From Pseudarthrobacter siccitolerans (lineage in GTDB: Bacteria > Actinomycetota > Actinomycetes > Actinomycetales > Micrococcaceae): a stretch of 64,000 bases of DNA. Position 1 is the stretch's first letter, and each line of letters begins with the position of its first letter. The DNA is taken from assembly GCF_001046895.1 (NCBI RefSeq), contig NZ_CAQI01000046.1, forward strand, positions 248,001 through 312,000, read 5' to 3'. Below are positions 1-9,189 of this stretch, one piece after another. The notes under the pieces were generated by a model that was not told where the DNA came from, searched no databases, and saw nothing but the letters and a program-made list of their open reading frames with translations. The position numbers and the translations under genes are program-made.

Positions 1-1153
1 GGACCACGTCGCCGGTGCCCATGTTGTCGAAGACCCAGGCGGCGCCGTCGGGAGCGAACCCGATGCAGCCATGCGAGACGTTCGCGTTGCCGATGAAGGG
101 GAACGCGGACGGCAGGGCCTGGTGGATGTAGGCCCCGCTGAGCGTCAGCCGGATGGTGTACTCGACGTCCACGTCACCGTAATAGGCGGGGTCGTCCGGC
201 TTCAGTCCAATGCTCGAGGCCCTGAAGTGGTCGTAGCGTTTCTTCTCCATCAGCACGCCGTAGCCCCGGGCAGACGGGAAGCGCTGGTCTCCCATGCTTA
301 CGGGCAGCGTCTTGACCACCTGGTCGTTGACGCTCAGCGTGAAGGTGTGGGCCGCAGCGTCGGCGACTGCCACCTTCTTGTCACCAATGGAGACGTTGAC
401 TTTTTTGTTGAAGTTGGCGATCTGGCCGTTCCCCAGGTCCACGCCGAACAGCTTCATGTCCATGGTGATGGTGGAATTGGCTGCCCAGAAGTTCTCGGCC
501 CGGTACCGCACCATGGTGTCGCTGTGCCAGTGGAAGGCGCCCACCTGGCCGGCGCTGCTGGAGATGCTGATGGCCTTTTCCACGGCGTCGCGGTTGATGA
601 CAGGTTCACTGAAGATGATCTGCAGCGGCTGTCCCACCCCCACCTTCATGCCGTCCAGCGGGTAGATGGCGGCATCCGCTTCATGGGTGCTGGAGACCGT
701 GCTGAACGTTTGCGTGGTGCTTGTCTCGCGCCCGGCGCTGTCCTTGACCACGTAGGTGTAGCTGTAGTCCGTGTTGAACTTCAACGCCCCGGCCGCGGTC
801 CAGCCCGTGCCTCCAGCGTCGATGCTGCCTTCGACCGTCTCGCCCGAGGTGCTGGTGAGGGTGACCCGCTCGATGGTGCCGTTGGCCACCTTCAGTGACA
901 CCGGGGCGGCGGGGTTCACCTGCTTGGCACCGTTGGCCGGCGCGGCATCCAGTTTCACTGGGGCGATCACCGGCAAAGCGACGCCAGGGGATGACCTGAC
1001 GGCGGAACCTGCCTCGGATTCGATGGCACCGCGGGCGATACCTGGGGCCACCGCGGCGAACACGCCGCCGACGGCAGCCAGCAGGCACACGGCCACCACC
1101 AAAAGAATCTTCTTGGTTGCGCCCGTCCGGCGGGGCTTGAATTCAGGCTCCAT
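1..1153 (-). CDS. L,D-transpeptidase with Ig-like domains (partial, C-terminus outside window)
   Basis: Forms 3-3 cross-links in peptidoglycan on the outer face of the membrane. A basic N-terminus is followed by one membrane anchor (about residues 14-36), then Ig-like beta domains, then the YkuD catalytic domain. The catalytic motif SHGCIGFA is visible, with His361 and Cys363; the family usually has SHGCxR/N, so the residues after Cys are less usual. The frame is open to the left edge, with 384 codons in the window. The start at 1153 follows a TAGGAT box by 6 bases and has no Shine-Dalgarno sequence, which suggests a leaderless transcript. It lies downstream of ahcY on the same strand, but a hairpin (1182-1206) separates them. 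Confidence 0.9.
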   Translation of the reverse strand, partial: MEPEFKPRRTGATKKILLVVAVCLLAAVGGVFAAVAPGIARGAIESEAGSAVRSSPGVALPVIAPVKLDAAPANGAKQVNPAAPVSLKVANGTIERVTLTSTSGETVEGSIDAGGTGWTAAGALKFNTDYSYTYVVKDSAGRETSTTQTFSTVSSTHEADAAIYPLDGMKVGVGQPLQIIFSEPVINRDAVEKAISISSSAGQVGAFHWHSDTMVRYRAENFWAANSTITMDMKLFGVDLGNGQIANFNKKVNVSIGDKKVAVADAAAHTFTLSVNDQVVKTLPVSMGDQRFPSARGYGVLMEKKRYDHFRASSIGLKPDDPAYYGDVDVEYTIRLTLSGAYIHQALPSAFPFIGNANVSHGCIGFAPDGAAWVFDNMGTGDVV

Positions 1154-1159
1154 GTTTTG

Positions 1160-1165
1160 ATCCTA
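1160..1165 (-). promoter_or_regulatory. -10 box of leaderless L,D-transpeptidase promoter
   Basis: TAGGAT on the minus strand, with 6 bases between it and the ATG at 1153. No Shine-Dalgarno sequence lies in between. Confidence 0.55.
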
Positions 1166-1181
1166 GGTTCAAAAAGTAACA

Positions 1182-1206
1182 GCCCGGGTGCGGTGGGCAC
1201 CCGGGC
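1182..1206 (-). terminator. Hairpin terminator after ahcY
   Basis: Perfect 10-bp inverted repeat GCCCGGGTGC / GCACCCGGGC with a 5-base loop, 11 bases past the ahcY stop. On the minus strand a T-rich stretch (TGTTACTTTTTG) follows. The same GTGCCCGGGTGC core recurs in the hairpin at 26991-27071. Confidence 0.75.
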
Positions 1207-1216
1207 ACTTTACTTC

Positions 1217-2695
1217 TTAGTAACGATAGTGTTCGGGCTTGTAGGGGCCGGCGACGTCGAGGTCCAGGTACTCCGCCTGGTCCTTTGTCAGCTCGGTGAG
1301 CTCCACGCCCAGGGCGTCCAGGTGCAGGCGTGCCACCTTTTCATCCAGGACCTTGGGCAGGACGTAGACCTGGTTTTCGTACTCGCGCTGGCCTTCCGGC
1401 TGGTCCTTCTTGGTCCACAGCTCAATCTGGGCGATGGTCTGGTTCGCGAACGAGTTGCTCATTACGAACGAAGGGTGGCCCGTGGCATTGCCCAGGTTCA
1501 GCAGCCGGCCTTCGGAGAGGACGATGATGGAACGCTCGGCGGCGGTGCCGGCGTCGAAAACCCACTCGTGGACCTGCGGCTTGATCTCCACTTTACTGAT
1601 ACCCGGGAGCTTGGCGAGCCCGGCCATGTCGATCTCGTTGTCGAAGTGGCCGATATTACCCACGATCGCCTTGTTCTTCATGCCCGCCATGTGCTCGGCC
1701 ATGATGACGTCCTTGTTGCCCGTGGTGGTGATGAAGATGTCACCCTGGGCCAGGACGGACTCCAGCTTGGCAACCTGGTAGCCGTCCATGGCGGCCTGCA
1801 GCGCGCAGATGGGGTCGATTTCGGTGACGATGACCCGGGAGCCCTGGCCGCGGAGTGCCTCGGCGGCACCCTTGCCGACGTCGCCGTAACCGCAGACGAC
1901 GGCGACCTTGCCGCCCATAAGCACGTCGGTGGCGCGGTTGATGCCGTCCGGGAGGGAGTGCCGGATGCCGTACTTGTTGTCGAACTTGCTCTTGGTGACG
2001 GAGTCGTTGACGTTGATCGCCGGGAACAGCAGCTTGCCCTGCTCGGCGAGCTGGTAGAGCCGGTGCACACCGGTGGTGGTTTCTTCGCTGACGCCCTTGA
2101 TGGTGGCGGCGGTGCGGGTCCACTTCTTCGGGTCTGCCGCCATGGAGCGGCGGAGGACCTCCAGGAAGATTCCGTATTCTTCGGAATCGGTGGGATCGGC
2201 GGAGGGAACGTTGCCCACTGCCTCGAATTCAACGCCCTTGTGCACCAGCATGGTGGCGTCGCCGCCGTCATCCAGGATCATGTTGGGGCCAAGCTCCGGA
2301 TCGGACTCGGCGCCGGGCCAGGTGAGGATCTGCTCGGCGGTCCACCAGTATTCCTCGAGGGTTTCGCCCTTCCAGGCGAACACGGGCACGCCCTGCGGGT
2401 CCTCCACGGTGCCCTTGCCCACCACAACGGCGGCAGCAGCTTCATCCTGGGTGGAGAAGATGTTGCAGGAAGCCCAGCGGACCTCTGCGCCGAGGGCCGT
2501 CAGCGTCTCGATCAGCACGGCTGTCTGCACGGTCATGTGCAGGGATCCGGCGATCCTGGCACCCTTGAGCGGCTGGCTGGGGCCAAACTCCTCGCGCAGG
2601 GACATCAGGCCCGGCATTTCGTGCTCGGCAAGGCGGATCTGGTGCCGGCCGGCTTCCGCCAGCGAGATGTCGGCAACCTTGTAATCAAAAGCCAT
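1217..2695 (-). CDS. ahcY: Adenosylhomocysteinase
   Basis: Cytosolic NAD-dependent enzyme that splits S-adenosylhomocysteine into adenosine and homocysteine, removing the inhibitory product of methyltransferases and feeding methionine regeneration. At 492 aa it is the longer form with an insertion of roughly 40 residues around 145-190. Visible signatures: [10 protein letters not shown] at 51-60, [10 protein letters not shown] near 234-243 with the catalytic lysine region, the NAD-binding GYGDVGKG at 269-276, [12 protein letters not shown], and the C-terminal KPEHYRY that reaches into the neighbouring subunit's NAD site. GAAGGA lies 9 bases before the ATG. The Trm112-like gene precedes it on the same strand with a 105-base gap. 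Confidence 0.98.
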   Translation of the reverse strand: MAFDYKVADISLAEAGRHQIRLAEHEMPGLMSLREEFGPSQPLKGARIAGSLHMTVQTAVLIETLTALGAEVRWASCNIFSTQDEAAAAVVVGKGTVEDPQGVPVFAWKGETLEEYWWTAEQILTWPGAESDPELGPNMILDDGGDATMLVHKGVEFEAVGNVPSADPTDSEEYGIFLEVLRRSMAADPKKWTRTAATIKGVSEETTTGVHRLYQLAEQGKLLFPAINVNDSVTKSKFDNKYGIRHSLPDGINRATDVLMGGKVAVVCGYGDVGKGAAEALRGQGSRVIVTEIDPICALQAAMDGYQVAKLESVLAQGDIFITTTGNKDVIMAEHMAGMKNKAIVGNIGHFDNEIDMAGLAKLPGISKVEIKPQVHEWVFDAGTAAERSIIVLSEGRLLNLGNATGHPSFVMSNSFANQTIAQIELWTKKDQPEGQREYENQVYVLPKVLDEKVARLHLDALGVELTELTKDQAEYLDLDVAGPYKPEHYRY

Positions 2696-2800
2696 GGGGT
2701 AAATCCTTCAGTTAGTCCGGCGGTGGCCGGTGCCATGTGCGGGAACCGCGGCACCGGGCCGCGCGGCCGGGTTGGCCTATGGTTCGAAAGGGATATCGGG

Positions 2801-3037
2801 CTACTCTGCCGGCGGCGCAGCGGAGGAGGAATCGTGCTGGTCTGAACCGGCGGAGGCGGCGGCCGCCAGCAGTTCAGGCGGAAGCAGGAGCGGAATCCCG
2901 TCTTCGATGGCGTACCGGGGCTTCACGCCGGACTCGTCCGCTGCCGTGGCAACAAGTTCCCCGCCCTCCTGCACCAACCGCGAACCTGTCACGGGGCAAC
3001 GCAGGACGGACAGCAGTTCAGGACTGATCTTTGGCAT
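2801..3037 (-). CDS. Trm112-family small protein
   Basis: A 78-residue protein of the Trm112/YcaR family. It begins MPKISPELLSVLRCPVTGSRL and contains RYAIEDGIPLLLP, the typical strand pair of the fold. Eukaryotic Trm112 is a zinc-binding activator of methyltransferases; the bacterial role is not settled. Only one cysteine of the usual zinc set is visible (Cys14), so this copy probably binds no zinc. The frame is open further upstream, but GGGAG about 10 bases before ATG 3037 and homology both set the start here. Its place between DUF3499 and ahcY is suggestive of methyl metabolism, which is inference only. Confidence 0.85.
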   Translation of the reverse strand: MPKISPELLSVLRCPVTGSRLVQEGGELVATAADESGVKPRYAIEDGIPLLLPPELLAAAASAGSDQHDSSSAAPPAE

Positions 3038-3114
3038 TGGTACATGCTCCCTGGCGGGCGCGCTGGCGCCGGTAGCGGACGGAATTGCAGCTTCCAGCCT
3101 ACCGCCAGATGCGT

Positions 3115-3504
3115 TCAGGACGGTTCCCGCAGGACGCGCAGGTGGCCCCGCCGGGTACCTTCCGCGCCAGCCGGTGCCTCCAGGGCGGAATGCGGCCCGC
3201 GCTTGGCTGCCGGCGGCTGGGGCTGGGCTGGCAGGGCCGCGGCATCGCGCACGGCATTGGCCAAGGCCAGCAGGTCGTCGGGGCCCGGCTGCTGCGGGGT
3301 GGTAGGCATGGCGAGGCGCAGGACTTCCCAGCCGCGGGGAACGGTGAGGGAATCGGCGTGCTGCTCGCACAGGTCGTAACAATGGGGCTCGGCGTAGGTG
3401 GCCAGCGGACCGAGGACTGCGGTGGAGTCGGCATAGACGTACGTCAGGGTAGCCACCGCTGACTGGCGGCAGGCAGATCTTGAACACTGACGGATAGCTC
3501 CCAC
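3115..3504 (-). CDS. DUF3499 family protein
   Basis: A 129-residue protein with the family signature IRQCSRSACRQSAVATLTYV at its N-terminus. It continues with PHCYDLCEQHADSLTVP, giving cysteine and histidine positions that look metal-binding. Function is unknown; the family is found in Actinobacteria next to whiB2 and phosphomannomutase genes. I chose the GTG at 3504 because the conserved domain starts just after it and a TAGTCT box ends 8 bases upstream, so the message would be nearly leaderless. An in-frame ATG at 3633 would add 43 residues unlike the family. The next gene (Trm112-like) starts 77 bases beyond its stop. Confidence 0.85.
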   Translation of the reverse strand: MGAIRQCSRSACRQSAVATLTYVYADSTAVLGPLATYAEPHCYDLCEQHADSLTVPRGWEVLRLAMPTTPQQPGPDDLLALANAVRDAAALPAQPQPPAAKRGPHSALEAPAGAEGTRRGHLRVLREPS

Positions 3505-3611
3505 GACATCCCAGACTACTCGCAGTCCACCGCAAAACTGCGCATTGCCGCTGCGGGTCGACGCGGCTGTGAAGCTGGGGACAATGTATCGCGTAATTGT
3601 TCGCCCGGGTT

Positions 3612-3617
3612 TACAGT
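3612..3617 (+). promoter_or_regulatory. -10 box of leaderless zincin-like gene
   Basis: TACAGT followed by exactly 6 bases and the ATG at 3624. No Shine-Dalgarno sequence is present. It faces the divergent DUF3499 promoter across about 120 bases. Confidence 0.5.
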
Positions 3618-3623
3618 CGATGT

Positions 3624-4136
3624 ATGCAGTCATCGAACCATGAATCAGGTTTTACGGTCCGGTTGGCTGACCCGGATGCCCGCAAGGACCAAGGCACCGC
3701 GGTGCCCGGCAAAAGCTTTATGGCCCGCCGCCGGAACCGGCACGGACGCGGCCTCCGCGGCGAAGTGATGCTCCCCACCCATCCCGGGTACCGTACGCGC
3801 TCGGACCGGTTCGATGACATGGTGCTGGACTCCGCCCAGCGGCTTCACGACATCTGGGGCAAGACGCTGGATGGCGTGCGGTTCGGCGTGGATGAAATTC
3901 CGCCGGACCTCGAGCAGCTTGCAGCGAATTCGGCCCCGGCGCCCATGGGAGCCTACATCCCGGCAACCGACGGGGACGGCCCCATGATCACCGTCTACCG
4001 GCGCGTGGTGGAGCAAACCTGCGGCGGTGCCGACGACCTCCAGGACCTGGTCCACGACGTGGTGGTGGAACATACCGCCGAAATGCTGGGTGTTGCCCCC
4101 GAGACCCTGGATCCCGTTTATCGGCGCAGGTACTGA
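3624..4136 (+). CDS. Zincin-like metallopeptidase family protein with degenerate active site
   Basis: A 170-residue protein resembling the zincin-like metallopeptidase family (PF06262 type). The fold is recognisable (RFDDMVLDSAQRLHD, GVRFGVDEIPPD, PMITVYRRVVEQTC, DLVHDVVVEHTAEMLGV). Where the family carries HExxHH, this protein has VEHTAE (residues 148-153): His144, Glu149, His150 and Glu153 are there but not in HExxH spacing. It is therefore probably not a normal zinc protease. The start at 3624 is chosen from the leaderless -10 box; an internal Met at residue 33 is a possible alternative. It is divergent from DUF3499 and convergent with DUF5719. Confidence 0.75.
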   Translation: MQSSNHESGFTVRLADPDARKDQGTAVPGKSFMARRRNRHGRGLRGEVMLPTHPGYRTRSDRFDDMVLDSAQRLHDIWGKTLDGVRFGVDEIPPDLEQLAANSAPAPMGAYIPATDGDGPMITVYRRVVEQTCGGADDLQDLVHDVVVEHTAEMLGVAPETLDPVYRRRY

Positions 4137-4173
4137 CCGCGGCGGTACCGACCGTCGGCGGCAGCGGGCGCGG

Positions 4174-5835
4174 TCAGTAACTGAGCGTCACGGGTACTGT
4201 TTCCTGGCCGGCGGCCGCCGGCAGGAAAGCCAGTGACGAGACGTCATCCCGGCCGTCCTGCTGCAGGAGCAGTGCACCATAGGCTGCGTCCCCGGAAGCC
4301 GAGACCACGTAGCCCACGACGTCGGAATCGTCGGCCTTGCCAGGAATGGTGATGGACGCTGTGGTTCCGCCCGCGATGTCCGCCGTGGCGGGCGCCCGGA
4401 CCTTGCCGTCCACGGTGATGGCCGAATAGGTGATGGTGGCCCGGTTCTCCAGGGCACCAAAAACCAGTGTCCGCTGGCCGCCCGGCGGAACCGGGACCAC
4501 ATGCTGGCTGCCCAGGCGGACGCCGGATGCCGCCCACGCAACGTCCACCGCCTTGCCATCCTCGAGGCCGCGTGTGACCCGGGTGGAAGCCACGAACGTG
4601 ACGTCGGATGATGCAGCCACGGTGTAGTGGCCGGCCGGCACCCCTGCGAGCGGGACCTCCGTAACCGCGCCAGCCTTCGCCGTGATCACGCCGCCGGAAG
4701 GCAGGGCCTTCTGGCCGTCCCGCCCGTACAGCTTGACCTCCACCACGGCGTCCGAGGGGCCGGGCACGGTGAGCTGAAGGGCGGGCCCGGCGTCTTCATA
4801 TCCGGACTTTTCCGTGAGCGAGGCGACCTGGCCCGCGTCCTGGATGTCGACGCCGGTCATTACCTGCCGGACGGCAGGCGCCGCACCGGGGGCGATGAAG
4901 TCCACGCCTCCCGGGGTGAGTCCCCGGAGGACGCTCTGCTGGATCAGGGCTGTTACCGGTCCGCCCGCGCTGCGGACGTGCACGCTCAGATGCGCTTCAT
5001 CTGGAGCGAGGCCTGCGAGTACCACGGGGCGCGAAGTACCGGGCGCCACCAGCAGCCCGCGGCTTCCGGGCGCCTGGATCTGCCCGTTCGAGCCGAACAG
5101 CTCCAGGCTGACGGTGGCCGGTGTGGTGGAAGCGTTGGTGAGCATCAGCACGGACGTCCGGCCCACAGTGGTGCTGGCGCCGGCGAGCCATTGGTCGTTG
5201 GAGGGCTGCTGGCAGTTGGCGGCCGCAGTCCCCTGCAGGTCGCCGTCGGTTGCGGTGAACTTCATGGCAGCCCCGGCCGACGCCCTCTGGTTGGCGGTGG
5301 CATCGGCACTGAGCACACTCACCTGGTCCACCGGCCTGCCGGCCACTACTCCTGCCAACAGCTCCTGCGGAGCACTGGCGGCAGCGGGCTGGCCAGGGTC
5401 TTTGGCAATGTCGACGCCGGTCCTGCCGTTGAGGTCCGCGAGGCGGCTTGCCGGCAGGACGCCGCCGGCGCTGAGCACGGCACCGGTGACTGAACTGGCA
5501 GCGGTCTCCGACTCCGGGCTGAACTGCGGGTCCGTGCCCGCCTCCGTGCCTTCCAGCAGGCGGGCGGGTCCGGGACAGACCCCCAGGCTGGTCCCGGCCG
5601 GAACTGCAGAAACCCCCGCAGCTATGCTGCGGCTGGACCCCGACTGCGGGAGAAGGGATCCGGCCGCAACTACGGCCCCGGCGCCGGCGATAATCACCGC
5701 GGCGGAGAGCAGCCCTGCCACGAGCGTTTTGCGGCCGGTCCCGGGGCGCTTCTCCATGACTGAGCTCCCCTGCGGTTCTTCCCCGCTGGCAGGCACGGCG
5801 GGAGGTGCTGCCGGGGCAACGGAGTTGTTATGCAT
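4174..5835 (-). CDS. DUF5719 family membrane-anchored protein
   Basis: A 553-residue protein with a short cytoplasmic N-terminus, one hydrophobic segment (about residues 39-61, KTLVAGLLSAAVIIAGAGAV) and a large Ala/Gly/Thr/Val-rich extracellular region made of beta-sandwich-like segments. No catalytic motif is visible and the function is unknown. It overlaps the end of the glycosyltransferase gene by 8 bases, so the two are translationally coupled. ATG 5835 is chosen because AAGGA sits 8 bases upstream; an ATG at 5865 is also in frame. The tight coupling suggests that it assists or anchors the envelope glycan made by its neighbour, which is inference. Confidence 0.8.
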   Translation of the reverse strand: MHNNSVAPAAPPAVPASGEEPQGSSVMEKRPGTGRKTLVAGLLSAAVIIAGAGAVVAAGSLLPQSGSSRSIAAGVSAVPAGTSLGVCPGPARLLEGTEAGTDPQFSPESETAASSVTGAVLSAGGVLPASRLADLNGRTGVDIAKDPGQPAAASAPQELLAGVVAGRPVDQVSVLSADATANQRASAGAAMKFTATDGDLQGTAAANCQQPSNDQWLAGASTTVGRTSVLMLTNASTTPATVSLELFGSNGQIQAPGSRGLLVAPGTSRPVVLAGLAPDEAHLSVHVRSAGGPVTALIQQSVLRGLTPGGVDFIAPGAAPAVRQVMTGVDIQDAGQVASLTEKSGYEDAGPALQLTVPGPSDAVVEVKLYGRDGQKALPSGGVITAKAGAVTEVPLAGVPAGHYTVAASSDVTFVASTRVTRGLEDGKAVDVAWAASGVRLGSQHVVPVPPGGQRTLVFGALENRATITYSAITVDGKVRAPATADIAGGTTASITIPGKADDSDVVGYVVSASGDAAYGALLLQQDGRDDVSSLAFLPAAAGQETVPVTLSY

Positions 5836-8800
5836 TCTGGTGTTCCTTACGCAGGGAGCCTTCATCCCGGGAAAGGCCGGCGCGTTGGCGCCGGGCCGGC
5901 ATGGGGATGGCCAGCATCACTGTGAGCCCGATGACCGCGGCCTGGCCAATTCCAGCCCACACGGCGCCCGGGTTCTCGTAGCGCACCGTCAGGTGGCCTG
6001 CCGTGGGCGGAAGGGTGAAGGCCTGGGACCACCCGGAGGTGGTGGCTGTCAGTTTCCGCCCATCCAGCCACGCCGTCCAGCCCGGATCTGCCCGTTCGGC
6101 GAGAACAACCAGGCGGCCTTCAGGCCCCTCGGGAATTGCAGCGTCGACGTCGTCGTAGCCCGAAGGTACCAGGCCAATCGCGGCGCCGCTGCCATCAACG
6201 ATCCGCACCCGGTGCGTGACGTCTGCCGGCTGCAGGGCCGGCTGGTTCAGCGGAGTGATGCGCCAGAGCCAGCCGACATCGGTCTGCCCCACGGCAATCA
6301 GGCCCGGCACGGCGTCCATCCTGCTGGCGGTCAACTGGGCGGCGGTGTCAGCCGCCCGGAGTACCACAAAGCCGGCGCCCAACTGCTCAAGGTCTGTCCT
6401 GGGGTCCACACCCTGGCCCGCCACCAGCGTGGCCACCACCCGGCGGACCGCGGCCGTGACCGCGTCGTCGTCGCGGACCGTCTCGGACCCCGGGGCGCCC
6501 AGGATGTTCCGCGCGGAGGCAATGGCTGAGAGGCTGTCCAGTGTGGTGCCCGCACCACGCATCAGCGAGGCGTCATAGGTGCCGTCGTCGCGGGTGCTGA
6601 TCAACAACGTGCGTGTCTGCTCCGGCCCGGTCCCCCGGTCGATCGCGGTTGCCGGCAGGATTCGCTGGTTGGCGGCTTCCACCAGGCGGGGTGTGCCCAG
6701 GGGTCCGTCCGGGCCGGCAGGCGCTTGCGCCGTCACCACAGATGTCCGAAGAAGGTTCTGCGCCGACCAGGCTGCCATGCCGGCCAGGGGTCCGACAACC
6801 AGGAGCACTGTGCCCAGTGCTGTGGCGGACCGCAGCGTCAGCCTGTGCTTGGTGCCGGCTGCTGCAGCCCTGTCCACACGGCCGAGGAGCTGCTCGGCCC
6901 CCAGCAGGCCGGCGCCAAGAAGGGAAAAGGCCGCGGCAGAAACCGCCGGGCCGGAGAAGGGCGTCACCATGGTGTTGGCATTAATGCCTGCGGCCACCTG
7001 CCCCGCGAGCCAGCCTCCGGCAAGGGCTATGGTGGCAACAACCCACAGCCACCGGGCAATGCCGGTCCGCTGGCCCGGCAGCAGGATTCCAGCTGCGGCC
7101 AGGAGCAGGACCGGGCCGGCTGCAAGGAAAGCCAGCAGCACTGCCCAGGGAATGGTGCCGTCGGCGAAATACGGAAGTCCGGAAAGGCCGGCTCCCTGCC
7201 CGAACTCAAGCGGCTGGCCGAGGAGCTGCTGCCACAAGGGAGCGGCGTCGAAGGCGAGCGGCAGGCCGGGGTCGGCGAGCAAGGCCCGGGGCCTGTCGAG
7301 GGTGGACAGCCCGAAGGGAATGAAGAGGGCAGCCGAGGGCAGCAGTGTCCACCAGACAGTACGCCCGCGGCGCCGCAGGAGAAGGCCGCAGAGTACTACC
7401 ACCACGGTGGCCGGAACCAGCAGGGAAGGCGCGGAGGCGCTGATCACTGCCATGGCGAGGCCGGCTGCCGCAGCCGCGGTCCAGGACGGCATGCCGTTGA
7501 TCCCGGGCTTCAGCGCCGGCCTGTCGGCCGAGGGGTGGTCGCCGGAAGCCGGCGACTCGAAACGGCCCTGGCCCACGGCTGAGCCGGTGGACCGCAGCAA
7601 GGCAAGAACCAGGAGGGGGATCATGATGTGGGCGATGAGGGCGCCGGCGCGTCCCTGGTTCAGGGACACCTGAAGGGCCGGGGCAGCAGCCCAGAAAAGT
7701 GCCGCCACCAGGCGCAGCCGGCGGCGGACCGTCAGCCCTCCGGCAGCAAACCAGGCGGTCAGGGCGGACAGCGGCGTGCCGAGCAGGAGCAGCCAGGTCA
7801 TGGCGGCATTGGCGTCGCCGCCACCGAGTACTCCGAGAATCCACAGGACGTAGCCGAAGGGGTCGCCCCGGCCCGGGAGTCCGGCGCCCAGGGAGATCCA
7901 CCAGCTGGAGGCGTGGTGCCAGATGTCGCCCAGCCCGGCCGCAACGGGAATCAGGGCACCTCCCGATACTGCCGGGGCACCGAAGATTCCGGTCAGGCCC
8001 AGCAACGACGCGACGGACCCGAGGATGACGGCGGCCAGCGCCCCGTTACCCACCCAGCCGCGTTTGCTGGTGGCCAGCGCCGCGAAGTCGTCCGAAGCGT
8101 CGCCGGTGGGCTGATGAGCCAGGGGGTCGTGCTCGAGGTCGTCCACCGCATTGGTGTCCGACCCCAGGGCTTCCATCAGCGAACGCCTGTGGCTCCAGAC
8201 CTCCCGCCTGGGCGTCTGGAGCTTGCGGATGACGGAACGCCTGATCCGGCGCGTTTTCCGGGCTGCCTGCCTGGCCTTGAGGACGGCCCGGGGCCGGCCC
8301 AGCGCGGCGAAGGTGGCAAGCAGCTGCGTGATTCCGTACCCGGGATCCTTGACGGCAATGCTCAGCACAAATTTGAAGATGCTTCCCAGCAGGGCGGCCG
8401 CCGCGTGGACGGGCACCATCCACAGCGGTGCATGTTTCAGGCGCAGATGGACCTGGGCTTTTCGGGCTGCCGCCGCGTTCCCCAGCGCGTGGGGCCGGTG
8501 GGCAACGTGGAACATCCTGGCGGCGGGGACCACCACCACCCGGTGTCCGGCCAACCGGTTCCGCCAGCAGAAGTCGACGTCATCGCCGCTGCCCGGCAAC
8601 GCGGGGTCGAAGCCGCCCAGCTGCTCCCAGATGTCGCGGCGGATCAGCATACCTGCTGAATTCACGGCGAACGTATCGGTGCGGCCGTCGTATTGCCCTT
8701 GGTCCAGTTCATCGGCGTCGATGAGGGTCAGCCGTTCGGCCCAGCGGCTCGTCGACAGGCCGACGTCGATCAGGTGGCGTTCGGCGTGCCAGTCCAGCTG

Positions 8801-9160
8801 TTTGCAGCCGGCAACAGTGACCGAGGGCGCGCGTTCAACAGCGGTGAGCAGTTCAGCCAGCGCTTCGGGAGCGGGAGCGGCGTCGTCATGGAGCAGCCAG
8901 ATCCACTCCGGGCTGCCGCCCGCGCCTGGCTCACCACGCCAGGGGGCGAGCCGGGCGAGGCCAGCAGATACTGCGGCGCCCATACCGCTCTTCCCGCGGT
9001 GGCTGACAACGTGGGCCGAACCCAAGGCCTGCTGGAGGAGGACTTCGGAATCGTCGCGCGAACCGGCGTCAACCCCGATGACGTAGTCCGCCGGCCGGGT
9101 CTGGTCCGCCAGTGCTGCCAGGGTCCTGGGGAGATAGGCACTGCCGTTGTGGGCAACCAC
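5828..9160 (-). CDS. Large GT2 glycosyltransferase fused to a multi-pass membrane domain
   Basis: About 1110 residues. Residues 1-230 form a GT-A domain: VVAHNGSAYLPRTLAAL, the acidic triad region LLHDDAAP (HDD at 91-93) and DDVDFCWR at 193-200. The rest is a long membrane region with many hydrophobic segments from about residue 370, ending in an extracellular beta domain (RADPGWTAWLDGRKL). It probably transfers sugar from a nucleotide donor to a lipid or cell-wall glycan. The start is uncertain. GTG 9160 is the only standard codon in frame after the whiB stop, but it truncates the first beta-strand, whose residues are encoded upstream to about 9178 (DVHVTAVVVAHNG). No good Shine-Dalgarno sequence serves it. 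Confidence 0.85.
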   Translation of the reverse strand: MVAHNGSAYLPRTLAALADQTRPADYVIGVDAGSRDDSEVLLQQALGSAHVVSHRGKSGMGAAVSAGLARLAPWRGEPGAGGSPEWIWLLHDDAAPAPEALAELLTAVERAPSVTVAGCKQLDWHAERHLIDVGLSTSRWAERLTLIDADELDQGQYDGRTDTFAVNSAGMLIRRDIWEQLGGFDPALPGSGDDVDFCWRNRLAGHRVVVVPAARMFHVAHRPHALGNAAAARKAQVHLRLKHAPLWMVPVHAAAALLGSIFKFVLSIAVKDPGYGITQLLATFAALGRPRAVLKARQAARKTRRIRRSVIRKLQTPRREVWSHRRSLMEALGSDTNAVDDLEHDPLAHQPTGDASDDFAALATSKRGWVGNGALAAVILGSVASLLGLTGIFGAPAVSGGALIPVAAGLGDIWHHASSWWISLGAGLPGRGDPFGYVLWILGVLGGGDANAAMTWLLLLGTPLSALTAWFAAGGLTVRRRLRLVAALFWAAAPALQVSLNQGRAGALIAHIMIPLLVLALLRSTGSAVGQGRFESPASGDHPSADRPALKPGINGMPSWTAAAAAGLAMAVISASAPSLLVPATVVVVLCGLLLRRRGRTVWWTLLPSAALFIPFGLSTLDRPRALLADPGLPLAFDAAPLWQQLLGQPLEFGQGAGLSGLPYFADGTIPWAVLLAFLAAGPVLLLAAAGILLPGQRTGIARWLWVVATIALAGGWLAGQVAAGINANTMVTPFSGPAVSAAAFSLLGAGLLGAEQLLGRVDRAAAAGTKHRLTLRSATALGTVLLVVGPLAGMAAWSAQNLLRTSVVTAQAPAGPDGPLGTPRLVEAANQRILPATAIDRGTGPEQTRTLLISTRDDGTYDASLMRGAGTTLDSLSAIASARNILGAPGSETVRDDDAVTAAVRRVVATLVAGQGVDPRTDLEQLGAGFVVLRAADTAAQLTASRMDAVPGLIAVGQTDVGWLWRITPLNQPALQPADVTHRVRIVDGSGAAIGLVPSGYDDVDAAIPEGPEGRLVVLAERADPGWTAWLDGRKLTATTSGWSQAFTLPPTAGHLTVRYENPGAVWAGIGQAAVIGLTVMLAIPMPARRQRAGLSRDEGSLRKEHQNA

Positions 9161-9189
9161 AACGGCAGTGACGTGAACATCCTGATGAA

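Noticed and set aside
2696..2800. Possible S-adenosylhomocysteine riboswitch upstream of ahcY
   Set aside because: The gap is short and I could not find the conserved helices or core of that riboswitch.
1157..2845. 562-codon open frame on the plus strand
   Set aside because: It is antisense to ahcY, which has unmistakable homology. Long antisense frames are common in GC-rich coding sequence. The translation is Val/Gly/His-rich with no motif.
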